Made by a program: the position numbers and the translations under genes. A stretch of DNA of 64,000 bases from Pseudoteredinibacter isoporae. GTDB lineage: Bacteria; Pseudomonadota; Gammaproteobacteria; Pseudomonadales; Cellvibrionaceae. The DNA is taken from assembly GCF_011602085.1 (NCBI RefSeq), contig NZ_JAAONY010000001.1, positions 1,922,001 through 1,986,000 of the forward strand, in the 5' to 3' direction. Position 1 is the first letter of the stretch, and the number at the start of each line of letters is the position of its first letter. The notes under the pieces are model-generated. The model was not told where the DNA came from, ran no database searches, and saw nothing but the letters and a program-made list of their open reading frames with translations. Shown piece after piece: positions 29,130 to 38,090 of this stretch.

Positions 29130-29831
29130 GTGGAAGCTCCAGTAGCCTTTGCACCCCTATCAAAACGTCTTGCTGCTTTGCTATTCGACGGTGTTTTTAT
29201 GGCCTTTTATTTTGCACTGACTGTGATGGCCATTAATGGGCTTGCTCTGGATTCGTCAAAACTGGAGAGTGTTTTGATTATCGGAGTATGTTTGTCCATT
29301 GAACCGCTTCTTGTTGCCTATACGGGCGCTAGTCTGGGGCAACATCTGATGAAGCTTCGGGTACGAAAGGTTGCCGATAATCGCCGGCTGAATCTGTTCC
29401 AGGCGTACTGGCGAAGTGCTATCAAAATCCTCTTTGGTCTACCGTCATTGCTCACCGTATTAAGCAGTCGCAGGTATCAGGCAATTCACGATATGTTGGC
29501 TTCTTCAATTGTCGTCCTGAGCGCGGAAGGTATCTCGAAGGCTTCCTATCTATTGCATGAGCGTACAGATCAGACGGCGTTATATGACTATCCACCTGCC
29601 TGGCGAAGGATCGCCATGATGTTTGTTTACATCGTATTGCTGTTTATCTGCATGGCATTGGCGACGTATCTTGTATTCAGTGATGCTTGTCTGGATGCCA
29701 ATCGTTGCTCTATTTGGGAGCAGGTATTTAATTTCTTGCTGTCCGCGGGTTTCTGGATTGCGCTGTTTGTGATGATCAACTACTGCTGGAAGGCCCGGAT
29801 GCCGGGATGTCGCAGAAGGCTGCGAGAGTAA
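29130..29831 (+). CDS. RDD-family membrane protein
   Basis: Starting at GTG after AAGGA, the 233-residue protein carries the RDD domain in its first 150 residues: SKRLAALLFDGVFM with Arg-Asp spacing, GASLGQHLMKLRVRK, and YQAIHDMLASSIVV. Two more hydrophobic helices follow (about 160-182 and 200-220). RDD proteins are predicted transporters or membrane-modulating factors, and some act as sodium/proton antiporters. Two extra C-terminal helices distinguish it from the minimal RDD proteins. Confidence 0.8.
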   Translation: MEAPVAFAPLSKRLAALLFDGVFMAFYFALTVMAINGLALDSSKLESVLIIGVCLSIEPLLVAYTGASLGQHLMKLRVRKVADNRRLNLFQAYWRSAIKILFGLPSLLTVLSSRRYQAIHDMLASSIVVLSAEGISKASYLLHERTDQTALYDYPPAWRRIAMMFVYIVLLFICMALATYLVFSDACLDANRCSIWEQVFNFLLSAGFWIALFVMINYCWKARMPGCRRRLRE

Positions 29832-29915
29832 AGAAGTATAAGCGAACTTGGATAGCACAGAGATTTGGATTAGCCTGTTTGTTATTCGATAATATCTTCT
29901 ATGGAACGGCTGCCC

Positions 29916-30095
29916 ATGTCTAAATACCGTTATATCATTATGTTTGTGTGCATCGTTGGCGCACTTTTCTTCTATTCTGTTATTGGGCTGAAACCTTTCT
30001 CTTTGCTGTTTGCAGTGATTGGTATCGTATTTGAAGGTCTGTTCTGGATCACCTTGTTTAAGCCCCGTTCGCTGGACAAGTTGAGTAAAGAATAG
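29916..30095 (+). CDS. Small two-helix membrane protein
   Basis: From ATG 29916 the protein has 59 residues: a basic start, two hydrophobic helices (YIIMFVCIVGALFFYSVIGL and LLFAVIGIVFEGLFWITLF) and a basic tail ending in DKLSKE. It may be a small inner-membrane protein; no family is recognised. A very strong terminator follows, which supports it being the last gene of this transcript. Confidence 0.55.
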   Translation: MSKYRYIIMFVCIVGALFFYSVIGLKPFSLLFAVIGIVFEGLFWITLFKPRSLDKLSKE

Positions 30096-30126
30096 AAGAT
30101 TTGGATGGCACGAATATGTATTTGTC

Positions 30127-30170
30127 AAAACCCAAAAGGCCAGAGCATTTGCTCTGGCCTTTTGGGTTTT
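30127..30170. terminator. Long bidirectional terminator
   Basis: A perfect 20-bp stem (30127-30146 with 30151-30170) around an ATTT loop begins with AAAA and ends with TTTT, so it works in both directions. It separates the small-gene string from the convergent beta-alanine genes. Confidence 0.95.
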
Positions 30171-30199
30171 ACCTGATCTCTTTTAAATACAATCAATGA

Positions 30200-31696
30200 C
30201 TACTGATTGCTAGGAAAAGAGAATTGTGCAGTTTCACGCACCCCGCCACTTGGCCAGCGTTGGGTAACGGTTTTTCGCTTGGTGTAGAAACGCACGGCGT
30301 CCGGGCCGTAAGCGTGCAGATCACCAAACAGTGAACGCTTCCAGCCGCCAAAGCTATGACAGGCAACCGGTACCGGCAGTGGAACATTTACGCCGACCAT
30401 GCCGACTTTAATATTGTCAGTAAAGTAGCGAGCGGCTTCACCGTCGCGGGTAAAGATACAGGTGCCGTTTCCAAATTCGTGGGCGTCAATCAGGTCCATG
30501 GCTTCCTGCATGTTTTCCACACGTACAACGCAGAGTACAGGACCAAAAATTTCATCAGTGTAGATACTCATATCTGTACTGACGTGGTCAAACAGAGTAC
30601 CACCCAGGAAATAGCCATTTTCATGGCCTTCCACAACCAGGCCACGACCATCGGCCACCAGTGTGGCACCCGCCGCTTCGCCGGCATCGACGTAGCCTTT
30701 TACTTTTTCAAAATGCTGTTTGGTAATCAGTGGTCCCATGTCGTTGCTGTTATCGGTGCCGGGGCCGACCTTCAGCGTTTCCAGCTGTTCTTTCAATTTG
30801 GCGACCAGAGTGTCCGCTGTGTCATTGCCAACCGCCACCGCCACCGAAATGGCCATGCAGCGTTCACCGCAGGAACCGTAGGCCGCGCCCATCAGAGCGT
30901 TCACCGCATTATCCAGATCAGCGTCCGGCATTACGATAGCATGGTTTTTAGCGCCGCCCAGAGCTTGTACGCGCTTACCGGCGCTATTGCCTTTGTTGTA
31001 TATGTATTCTGCAATTGGCGTAGAGCCTACAAAGGAAACCGCATGCACCTCCGGTGCTTCCAGCAGGCTGTCGACCGCTTCTTTATCACCATTCACGACG
31101 TTGAAGACGCCATCGGGCAAGCCGGCTTCTTTGAGCAATTCGGCGAGTAAAATGGCGCAGCTCGGATCACGTTCTGAAGGCTTCAGGATGAACGTGTTAC
31201 CGCAAACAATGGCCATGGGGAACATCCACATAGGCACCATGGCGGGGAAGTTAAACGGCGTGATACCGGCAACCACACCGAGTGGCTGAAATTCACTCCA
31301 AGAATCGATGGCAGGACCAACATTTTTGCTGTGCTCGCCTTTCAACAGTTCCGGGGCACCGCAAGCGTACTCTACAACTTCAACACCGCGGATAAACTCA
31401 CCGTGCGCATCGTTCAGTACCTTGCCATGTTCCTCGGTAATGGCCGCAACGATTTTTTCGGCATTGGCTTCCAGCAGTTCTTTATATTTGAACATAATAC
31501 TCGCTCGCTTCAATGGCGGCGTATTACGCCAGGCTGGATAAGCAGCCTGGGCGGCATCAATGGCTTGTTGTACCGTCGCCTTGCTTGCCAGTGCAACCTG
31601 CTTGCTAATGCCACCGGTTGCCGGATTGAAAACATCCTGGCAACGGGCCGTATCGGCGATGTGCTCGCCGTTAATAAAATGTCCAACAGTTGTCAT
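30200..31696 (-). CDS. bauC: CoA-acylating methylmalonate/malonate-semialdehyde dehydrogenase
   Basis: The 498-residue enzyme starts at ATG 31696 (MTTVGHFINGEHI). It is an aldehyde-dehydrogenase-fold protein with GSTPIAEYIYNKG, the nucleophile Cys in GSCGERCMAISVAV, and ENGYFLGGTLFDHV. It converts (methyl)malonate semialdehyde to a CoA thioester (acetyl- or propionyl-CoA) with loss of CO2. Its pairing with an omega-amino-acid aminotransferase and a LysR regulator matches bauC of beta-alanine catabolism in Pseudomonas; mmsA of valine breakdown is the alternative name. A longer open frame upstream lacks any homology and overlaps the upstream gene. Confidence 0.92.
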   Translation of the reverse strand: MTTVGHFINGEHIADTARCQDVFNPATGGISKQVALASKATVQQAIDAAQAAYPAWRNTPPLKRASIMFKYKELLEANAEKIVAAITEEHGKVLNDAHGEFIRGVEVVEYACGAPELLKGEHSKNVGPAIDSWSEFQPLGVVAGITPFNFPAMVPMWMFPMAIVCGNTFILKPSERDPSCAILLAELLKEAGLPDGVFNVVNGDKEAVDSLLEAPEVHAVSFVGSTPIAEYIYNKGNSAGKRVQALGGAKNHAIVMPDADLDNAVNALMGAAYGSCGERCMAISVAVAVGNDTADTLVAKLKEQLETLKVGPGTDNSNDMGPLITKQHFEKVKGYVDAGEAAGATLVADGRGLVVEGHENGYFLGGTLFDHVSTDMSIYTDEIFGPVLCVVRVENMQEAMDLIDAHEFGNGTCIFTRDGEAARYFTDNIKVGMVGVNVPLPVPVACHSFGGWKRSLFGDLHAYGPDAVRFYTKRKTVTQRWPSGGVRETAQFSFPSNQ

Positions 31697-31770
31697 AATA
31701 AATTCCAAAAAAATAAATGAATGGCCTACGTATCCTGCAGGCCAGAAAGTCAGGGATTCTCTGTGGCGAG

Positions 31771-33105
31771 TTACAGTGCGTTGATCGATTCGCCCAGTGC
31801 ATTGACCAGGCTGTCGATCTCTTCGGCTTCGGTGGTAAAAGGCAGGCCTAGCTGAATGGTGTCTCCGCCGTAGCGAACGTAGAAGCCTTTTTCCCACATG
31901 CTCATGGCCACTTGATACGGACGCAATAAAGGTTCGCCAGGGGCCGCTTCAAAACTTAAGCCTGCTGCAAAACCGTAGTTGCGGATATCGTTTACGTACT
32001 GGCAACCTTTTAAGCCATGAATGGCTTCTTCCAGCAGCGGCGCCATGCTGGCAACGCGTTGTGGTAGTTGTTCTTGTTCCAAAATATCCAAAGCCGCTAA
32101 GCCTGCGGCACAGGCAACGGGATGCGCTGAGTAGGTGTATCCATGTGGCAATTCCAGAAGATATTCCGCGCCGGCGGTTTCCATAAAGCAATCGTAAATT
32201 TCCTGCTTCACTGCAACGGCACCCATTGGGATCGCACCATTGGTGAGCTGCTTCGCCATATTGACGATGTCCGGTTTTACCGCAAATGCTTCGGCACCCG
32301 TATTGGCTCCCATGCGACCAAAGCCGGTAATTACCTCATCGAAAATCAGCAGAATGTCATGCTGATCACAGATTTCGCGTAAACGCTGCAAGTACCCCTG
32401 AGGTGGTGGGATCACGCCCGCTGAACCGGCCAGTGGCTCAACAATCACTGCCGCAATATTGCTGGCATCGTGCAGGGCAATCATCTCAAGCAGTTCATTG
32501 GCAAGCTCGGCACCCTGTTCAGGTTGGCCTTTGCTGAAACGATTCTCCGCTGTCATGGTGTGCGACAGATGATCCGCATCGACGACTGTGCCATAGAGCG
32601 CGCGGTTGGCACCGATACCGCCAACGCTAATGCCACCCCAGTTCACACCGTGATACCCCTTGGCGCGGCCAATCAATTTGGTTTTGCTGGCCTGACCGCG
32701 CTTACGCCAGTAGGCACGCGCGATCTTTAAGGCGGTTTCGGTGGATTCAGAGCCAGAACCCGTAAAGAACACGCGATTGATGCCTTCGGGCATAAACTCG
32801 CTGATACGATGGGCCAGCTCAAAGGCTTTCGGATGGCCAAACTGGAAAGCAGGGGAGTAATCCAGCTGCTTGATCTGCTGGGAGACGGCATCGGTAATCT
32901 CCTGGCGGCTATGGCCCAGGCCGGAGGTCCATAGGCCGGAAAGTCCATCAAAGATCTTGCGGCCTTCGCTGTCGTAATAGTAATTGCCTTCAGCAGATAC
33001 AATCAGGCGAGGGTCTTGTTTGAATTGGCGGTTGGCGGTGAATGGCATCCAGTGGGCGTCCAACTGGGCTTGGCTCAATCCGGCTTTAGGGTCTTTATGG
33101 CTCAT
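31771..33105 (-). CDS. bauA: Beta-alanine (omega-amino acid):pyruvate aminotransferase
   Basis: The 444-residue class III PLP enzyme has HWMPFTANRQFKQDPRL at the N-terminus, FFTGSGSESTETALKIARAY, the PLP-binding IFDEVITGFGRMG and the Schiff-base Lys in NMAKQLTNGAIPMGAV. It transfers the amino group of beta-alanine to pyruvate, giving malonate semialdehyde for the next enzyme in the operon, the dehydrogenase 74 bases downstream. The divergent LysR gene is the likely activator. Confidence 0.92.
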   Translation of the reverse strand: MSHKDPKAGLSQAQLDAHWMPFTANRQFKQDPRLIVSAEGNYYYDSEGRKIFDGLSGLWTSGLGHSRQEITDAVSQQIKQLDYSPAFQFGHPKAFELAHRISEFMPEGINRVFFTGSGSESTETALKIARAYWRKRGQASKTKLIGRAKGYHGVNWGGISVGGIGANRALYGTVVDADHLSHTMTAENRFSKGQPEQGAELANELLEMIALHDASNIAAVIVEPLAGSAGVIPPPQGYLQRLREICDQHDILLIFDEVITGFGRMGANTGAEAFAVKPDIVNMAKQLTNGAIPMGAVAVKQEIYDCFMETAGAEYLLELPHGYTYSAHPVACAAGLAALDILEQEQLPQRVASMAPLLEEAIHGLKGCQYVNDIRNYGFAAGLSFEAAPGEPLLRPYQVAMSMWEKGFYVRYGGDTIQLGLPFTTEAEEIDSLVNALGESINAL

Positions 33106-33163
33106 AGTTCACTTCTCAATCTTGAACAGAGGGGGATAACTGAATTTGGCGCTAGTGTAGTGG

Positions 33164-33178
33164 TACAACAATGTTGTA
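33164..33178. promoter_or_regulatory. Palindrome between bauA and the LysR gene
   Basis: TACAACAATGTTGTA is a 15-bp palindrome (six-base arms, three-base centre) in the 100-base divergent promoter region. It is a good candidate for the binding site of the LysR-type regulator. Confidence 0.5.
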
Positions 33179-33213
33179 TAAATGCTTCATATTGAACCTT
33201 TAGTGTGATTTCT

Positions 33214-34140
33214 ATGAAACATAAAGCCAGTCCCCTGGGGCAGCTGAGCGATATCGATTTACGCCTGCTGAGGGTCTTCAAAAGTGTGGTTGAGGCCGGC
33301 GGTCTGAGCGCGGCCGAGCTGGAGCTGAACATTGGACGTTCAACCATTTCCAGGCACTTAAAGGATCTGGAAATTCGCCTGGGTATGAACTTGGCAAAGC
33401 GGGGGCGAGGGGGCTTTGCGCTGACGGATGAAGGTGCCAGCATCTATCGTGCAACCCTGAATTTGCTGGGCTCTATCGAAAGCTTTCGCAATGATGTGAA
33501 TGATATTCAGCAAAGTCTGACGGGCAAACTCAGTATTGCACTCTTCGATAAAACGGCGGGTAATCCAGCCTGCCATATTGATAAGGCGATTGCCCGTTAT
33601 GTTGAATTAGCGCCTGAAGTCTCTTTGGAGCTGCATGTTGAGCCGATCAATGTGATTGAAAAGGGTGTAATGGAAGGGCGTTTTCAATTGGGGGTGATCC
33701 CGGCACATCGGGAGTCCAGCAGCTTGAATTATCTGTCGTTGTTTGATGAGCAGATGTATCTCTACTGTGGCAAAAATCATCCATTGTTTGATCAGGATGA
33801 CACTGTGATTCGCAATAGCGAGGTGTTGCAATATCCCTACGCGGGCTTGGGCTATCACTCGCCAAATATGGAAGTGGGGCAGCGCTTGTCGATGCAGCGC
33901 AGCGCAACGGCCTATGACCAGGAGGCCATTGTGCATCTGGTTTTGTCCAACTGTTATTTGGGGTATCTGCCTGAGCATTATGCGGCACCCTGGGTAGAGC
34001 GAGGTGAGATGAGAGCCATTGCTTGCGATGAGTTTCAATACCTGTGTCAGTTTTTAGCCATCAGTCGAATTTCTCCAAAACCTTCTCGCATTTTGCTGGG
34101 TTTTATTGAATGTCTCGCGGCCGAGCACAAAAGTGACTAA
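33214..34140 (+). CDS. bauR: LysR-family regulator of the beta-alanine genes
   Basis: This 308-residue LysR-type protein has an N-terminal winged helix (LRLLRVFKSVVEAGGLSAAE, with NIGRSTISRHLKDLE as recognition helix) and a periplasmic-binding-like effector domain. It is transcribed divergently from bauA-bauC, as in Pseudomonas where BauR activates them. The ATG at 33214 lacks a clear ribosome site; a GTG nine bases upstream is an alternative. Confidence 0.85.
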   Translation: MKHKASPLGQLSDIDLRLLRVFKSVVEAGGLSAAELELNIGRSTISRHLKDLEIRLGMNLAKRGRGGFALTDEGASIYRATLNLLGSIESFRNDVNDIQQSLTGKLSIALFDKTAGNPACHIDKAIARYVELAPEVSLELHVEPINVIEKGVMEGRFQLGVIPAHRESSSLNYLSLFDEQMYLYCGKNHPLFDQDDTVIRNSEVLQYPYAGLGYHSPNMEVGQRLSMQRSATAYDQEAIVHLVLSNCYLGYLPEHYAAPWVERGEMRAIACDEFQYLCQFLAISRISPKPSRILLGFIECLAAEHKSD

Positions 34141-34176
34141 ACGAATTCAAATTTAAAGACTAATAAGACAGCTACC

Positions 34177-34827
34177 ATGCAAGAGTATTTACAAGCGACA
34201 GATTTTATTGAGAGTGAGCATCCGTCCGTGTTGGCGTTTGTTGAGCAGCATGTGAAAGGCGATGATGAATCATCCAAAGTCTTGTCGCTCTATTATGCGG
34301 TACGGGATGAAATTTTTTATGATCCTTTTACTGCGGATCTGCAAAGAGAAGGATTTAAGGCCAGCCATCTTTTGGATGTAAAGCGAGGCTGGTGTGTCCC
34401 CAAGGCTATTTTGCTTGCCGCCTGTTGTCGGGCGATAGGGGTGCAGGCGAGACTGGGTTTTGCCGATGTAAGCAATCATTTGTCTACTGAAAAAATGCGT
34501 CAGGCCATGGAGACCGATGTGTTCTACTGGCATGGTTATACATCCATTTATTTGCAGGGCAAATGGGTGAAAGCAACACCGGCCTTTAATATCGAACTGT
34601 GCACCAAGTTTGGTTTGAAACCTTTAGAATTTAATGGCGTGGATGATTCTCTGTATCACGAGTTTGATCAGGCTGGGAACAAACATATGGAATACCTCAA
34701 TGAACGAGGTGAATATGCCGATTTGCCCTATGATCAGCTAATCGCGGATTTTCAGAAATACTACCCCAAGATGAGCGCCTTGTATGGTCTAAGCTTTGAT
34801 GAGGAAGTGGACTTGGAAGTGCGTTAG
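34177..34827 (+). CDS. Transglutaminase-like cysteine-protease-fold protein
   Basis: The 216-residue soluble protein has a transglutaminase-like core: Cys in VKRGWCVPKAILLAACCRAI, His in YWHGYTSIYLQGKWVKATP, and the third residue probably an Asn or Asp in TPAFNIELC. Such domains in bacteria act as proteases, peptide ligases or amidases. It lies 36 bases after the LysR gene but is functionally unrelated as far as can be seen. No signal peptide is present, so it is cytoplasmic. A terminator follows. Confidence 0.8.
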   Translation: MQEYLQATDFIESEHPSVLAFVEQHVKGDDESSKVLSLYYAVRDEIFYDPFTADLQREGFKASHLLDVKRGWCVPKAILLAACCRAIGVQARLGFADVSNHLSTEKMRQAMETDVFYWHGYTSIYLQGKWVKATPAFNIELCTKFGLKPLEFNGVDDSLYHEFDQAGNKHMEYLNERGEYADLPYDQLIADFQKYYPKMSALYGLSFDEEVDLEVR

Positions 34828-34868
34828 AAAGATCAGGGGCGATTTTTAATTAAGAAATAATCTGCAAT

Positions 34869-34894
34869 AAAAAGGCCGCGTAATGCGGCTTTTT
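34869..34894. terminator. Intrinsic terminator between convergent genes
   Basis: GCCGC pairs with GCGGC over a short loop, with an A-run before it and a T-run after it. It can serve the transglutaminase-like gene and the sensor kinase on the other strand. Confidence 0.75.
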
Positions 34895-34923
34895 GTGTTC
34901 CTGAATTCGTTTGGCGTCGAGCT

Positions 34924-36321
34924 TTAAAACTTGCCACGCTTTAAACGAACTTCAATGCACAGGCCGCCATTGGCATGGTTGTATGCGCGTATAGAGCCGT
35001 CGTGCAGCTCTACTGTGCGCTTGGTAATGGCCAGGCCAAGACCGTATCCGCCACTGCTGCGAGCGCGTGCTTCATCGGTGCGGAAGAACGGTTTGAAGAT
35101 GTCATCGAGATTGCCGGCGGGAACGCCGCGACCCTGGTCGCGTACAGTAATTTTGTAGTGCTTATTGTTGCTGTCATCGAGTTCAACAGAAACCGTGGTG
35201 TCTTTGGGGGTGTAATGCAGAGCATTACGTACGATGTTTTCAAAAACACCGATCAGACTATTACCGTGTGTTGCAACCAACGCATCCTGAATCGGGGTTT
35301 CCAGTGCGAGCGTTACGCCTTTTTCACTGGCGCCGCAGCGATATTCTTCGACCAGGGTTTCGAGCAGAATCTTCAGGTCAATGGTGTCGCACAATTCCCA
35401 AGCCGCAGTGTCGGTCATGGGCATGGAAAGAATGTCAGAAATAATTTCGTTTAAGTAATCCGCAGATTCCTTGATTTTCACCAGCTCTTTGTCGATATCA
35501 GAACCGCAACATCGAGACTGGGCAATAGCGAGTGCAAACTGCAAACGCGCTAGCGGAGAACGCAGCTCGTGGGACACGTCTTTGATCAGGCGCTGCTGTT
35601 CCTGCATGGATTTGTCCAGGCGCGCAGTCATATGGTCAAATTCCAGGCTCAGCTCGGCAATTTCATCCCGGTTTTTCACTTTGCAGGTAGTGAACTCCTG
35701 AGAAATTCGAACGCTGAGATCGCCCGCTGCAATACGTCGGGTTGCTTGACGCATAATATCGATACCACGACTCATGCGCTTGGCCAGGATAAAACAGGCG
35801 GTGCCAGAGATCAGAATCGAAATTAGCAGGGGCAGCCAGATGTTGTAAAAGTACAGCTGCCACCAAAGGCCGGTATCGTCAGGGGTATCGTAAGTGATGA
35901 TTTTTACCCAGTCGCCATCGGGCAGTAAAACCTGACGTCCTACATAGGAGCTTCCGTCCTTGCTGAAATGGGCAAAAGGTTGCTCGGGGCTCAACTGGTT
36001 CAGAATACGTTGTCCGCCTTCTGGAATTGGGCGATGCAGGAGATCTTCGCCGTATTGATCGACCACAAATACCAGGCGTGTGGCATTGTCCTGCATGGAT
36101 TCCATGCCGCTGCGAATATCGTCGAGGCTGTAGTTCACCGCCTCACGCACCACTTCACGCAACAGCCGCGCGGCGGCGGTGGTTTGCTCAATTTCAGAAT
36201 TGGAGGAGAGGTGCTTATCGGGGCGAAGGTCTAACCAGTGAGTTGTCAGACCGGTGCCGACAATCATTAAAATGGTAATGCACCAGAAACCGATAAACAG
36301 CTTAACGTAGACTTTAGTCAT
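34924..36321 (-). CDS. CpxA-like sensor histidine kinase
   Basis: The 465-residue kinase has two membrane helices (about 7-27 and 160-182) bracketing a periplasmic sensor of about 130 residues, a HAMP domain (RQATRRIAAGDLSVRI), a dimerisation domain with the phospho-acceptor His in KDVSHELRSPLARLQ, and a catalytic domain with GVFENIVRNALHYTP, DQGRGVP and GGYGLGLAI. This arrangement is that of CpxA, which responds to envelope stress. The response-regulator gene lies six bases upstream. No CpxP-like gene is visible, so the signal is unknown. Confidence 0.88.
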   Translation of the reverse strand: MTKVYVKLFIGFWCITILMIVGTGLTTHWLDLRPDKHLSSNSEIEQTTAAARLLREVVREAVNYSLDDIRSGMESMQDNATRLVFVVDQYGEDLLHRPIPEGGQRILNQLSPEQPFAHFSKDGSSYVGRQVLLPDGDWVKIITYDTPDDTGLWWQLYFYNIWLPLLISILISGTACFILAKRMSRGIDIMRQATRRIAAGDLSVRISQEFTTCKVKNRDEIAELSLEFDHMTARLDKSMQEQQRLIKDVSHELRSPLARLQFALAIAQSRCCGSDIDKELVKIKESADYLNEIISDILSMPMTDTAAWELCDTIDLKILLETLVEEYRCGASEKGVTLALETPIQDALVATHGNSLIGVFENIVRNALHYTPKDTTVSVELDDSNNKHYKITVRDQGRGVPAGNLDDIFKPFFRTDEARARSSGGYGLGLAITKRTVELHDGSIRAYNHANGGLCIEVRLKRGKF

Positions 36322-36327
36322 GACGGA

Positions 36328-37032
36328 TCAGGCGTTGTTGAGCTTGCCGCTGACGGTCAGCATATAGCCAGCGCCACGAATATTAATGATCAGCTCTTTA
36401 GATGCGCCTTTCTCGGCCAGTTTCTTACGTAGATTACTGACATGCACATCAATGCTGCGGTCATAAGGGGTCAGTTTGCGGCCCAGGGCTTGTTCGGTCA
36501 GGGCTTCTTTGCTGATTACCTGACCGGAGGAGCGCATCAGGAGTTCGAGAACGGTAAATTCGGCACCCGTCAGGGTTAGAGGTTTGTTGCTGTAGCTGGC
36601 GGAGTGAGCGCTGATCTGCAGCTCTAACTGATCGACCACAAGATGATCGCTGGGTTGTTCTGGCTGGGTTTGGTCGACGCGGCGCAGAATGGCGCGGATG
36701 CGAGCAACCAGCTCACGGGGGTTGCAGGGTTTGGGAAGGTAATCGTCGGCGCCCATCTCCAGGCCCACAATACGATCCACATCTTCGCCCTTGGCTGTCA
36801 GCATTAATACGGGAGTCTGACAGTAGTCGCGCAGTTTACGCAGCACCTCGAAACCAGTGTAGATTGGCAGCATTACATCGAGAACGATCAGATCAAAAGT
36901 GCCTTCCGCTGTGGCATCCAGAGCCGCTTGTCCATCATGCACCATGGTGGTTTCAAAGCCTTCGGTGGATAAAAACTCACCGAGTAGGGCACAAAGCTCC
37001 TGATCATCGTCCACAAGTAACAGTTTTGCCAT
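36328..37032 (-). CDS. CpxR-like OmpR-family response regulator
   Basis: From ATG 37032 the protein has 234 residues. The receiver has the acidic pair in LLLVDDDQEL, phospho-acceptor Asp52 in LIVLDVMLP and Lys in DYLPKPCNPREL. The C-terminal winged helix carries LTGAEFTVLELLMRSSG and DRSIDVHVSNLRKKL. It would be phosphorylated by the kinase encoded just downstream. The usual LPGMDG after the Asp reads LPIYTG. A nine-residue longer start is possible but less likely. Confidence 0.9.
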   Translation of the reverse strand: MAKLLLVDDDQELCALLGEFLSTEGFETTMVHDGQAALDATAEGTFDLIVLDVMLPIYTGFEVLRKLRDYCQTPVLMLTAKGEDVDRIVGLEMGADDYLPKPCNPRELVARIRAILRRVDQTQPEQPSDHLVVDQLELQISAHSASYSNKPLTLTGAEFTVLELLMRSSGQVISKEALTEQALGRKLTPYDRSIDVHVSNLRKKLAEKGASKELIINIRGAGYMLTVSGKLNNA

Positions 37033-37340
37033 AGGGTTTTCCGCTATCGATCTAATCACAGGGCGCTAGTTTGCCTGAGTCGTCTTGCGCCGTCAGTGCC
37101 TATTACTCTTCTTAACATAGGGCTTAACAATTGTGTCTAATCCCGCTACAGGCCGCATGGGGCTTGTATTCTGGCACATTGTATACACTTTTAAAGGGTC
37201 TGCTTTTTCCAAAAGCGAGCCAGATTTCCAGAGCCGTTGAGAGAGGTTTGCACCTAATGCTTTTAGCTGCCAAAATCCGCAGCTCGATTATTGGGGCCCG
37301 AATGGGGCTTCAGCACCGCAAACCCAGGAGATAAACGTAG
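37033..37340. other. 308-base divergent gap between the response regulator and flavodoxin
   Basis: No supported gene is visible. It should hold both promoters. A TTGTAT...TATACA pair near 37157-37180 has poor spacing, so I do not call it a promoter. The flavodoxin has an AGGAG about 11 bases before its start. Confidence 0.4.
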
Positions 37341-37886
37341 ATGACGGCAGCAATTGGCTTATTTTTCGGCAGTGACGAAGGCAATACCGAGGCCGTGGCG
37401 TACCGTATCCAGCAGCGTTTAGGTGAAGAGTTTGTGGATGTGATGGATATTGCCGATGTCACTCAACTGGAATTTGCCGATTATGATTGTATTGTTCTGG
37501 GCATCCCGACTTGGGACTTTGGTCAGATACAATCCGACTGGGAAGAGTTCTGGGATGATGTTTCCGAGGTGGACTTCAGCAATAAACGTGTTGCCTTGTT
37601 TGGTCTGGGGGATCAGTTTGGGTATGGCGACTATTTCCTGGATGCCATGGGTATGTTGCACGATGTCGTAAAATCCAAGGGCGCACAGCTTATCGGTTAT
37701 TGGCCCACAGAAGGTTACGACTTTGAGGCATCAAAGGCTTTGCTGGAAGATCAAAAGCTGTTCATGGGGCTGGCCATTGATGAGGATCAGCAGGAAGAAA
37801 TGACAGCCGCTCGTTTGAATCGCTGGTGCGAGCAAATTGTGGCCGAGTTTGAGTTGGAGATTCCGGTCGAGCACCTGGACGATTGA
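37341..37886 (+). CDS. Long-chain flavodoxin
   Basis: The 181-residue protein has the FMN phosphate loop (FFGSDEGNTEAVA, residues 8-20), the IVLGIPTWDFGQIQSDWEEF loop whose Trp stacks on the isoalloxazine ring, and the second FMN loop GLGDQFGYGDYFLDAMG. Its long-chain insertion is present (residues about 120-145). It carries electrons at low potential, for example to biosynthetic radical-SAM enzymes, replacing ferredoxin when iron is scarce. The consensus SDTGNTE has Thr replaced by Glu13, which is unusual near the FMN phosphate. Confidence 0.92.
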   Translation: MTAAIGLFFGSDEGNTEAVAYRIQQRLGEEFVDVMDIADVTQLEFADYDCIVLGIPTWDFGQIQSDWEEFWDDVSEVDFSNKRVALFGLGDQFGYGDYFLDAMGMLHDVVKSKGAQLIGYWPTEGYDFEASKALLEDQKLFMGLAIDEDQQEEMTAARLNRWCEQIVAEFELEIPVEHLDD

Positions 37887-37951
37887 TTCCGACAGTGCGT
37901 TCCATCTGACGGTTTCAGCCGTTGATGCCCTGACTTCTATTAGTCCCTTTT

Positions 37952-37970
37952 GAAAATGATAATAATAGCG
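37952..37970 (+). promoter_or_regulatory. Possible Fur-like box
   Basis: GAAAATGATAATAATAGCG matches the 19-base Fur consensus at about 13 positions, mainly in the left and centre. It lies downstream of flavodoxin and about 60 bases before the promoter of the next transcript, which is not a usual repressor position. Confidence 0.25.
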
Positions 37971-38022
37971 CCGTAGTGTTTACTTTGGCTCTATGGTTAT
38001 TTGACTCTGTGATGAATCCGGC

Positions 38023-38051
38023 TTGCCAACACCCATATGGCCCGCTAAGAT
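38023..38051 (+). promoter_or_regulatory. Sigma70 promoter upstream of the small ORF and the MATE gene
   Basis: TTGCCA (38023-38028) and TAAGAT (38046-38051) are separated by exactly 17 bases. The predicted start is near 38058, 33 bases before the 41-codon frame. Confidence 0.6.
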
Positions 38052-38090
38052 TTAAATAATTATTCAACTTTGCCTTTGAGGCGTATTCCC

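Noticed and set aside
31697-31897. 67-codon N-terminal extension of the methylmalonate-semialdehyde dehydrogenase
   Set aside because: The extension is Arg/His-rich with no family support and overlaps the aminotransferase gene; the family start MTTVGH fits at 31696.
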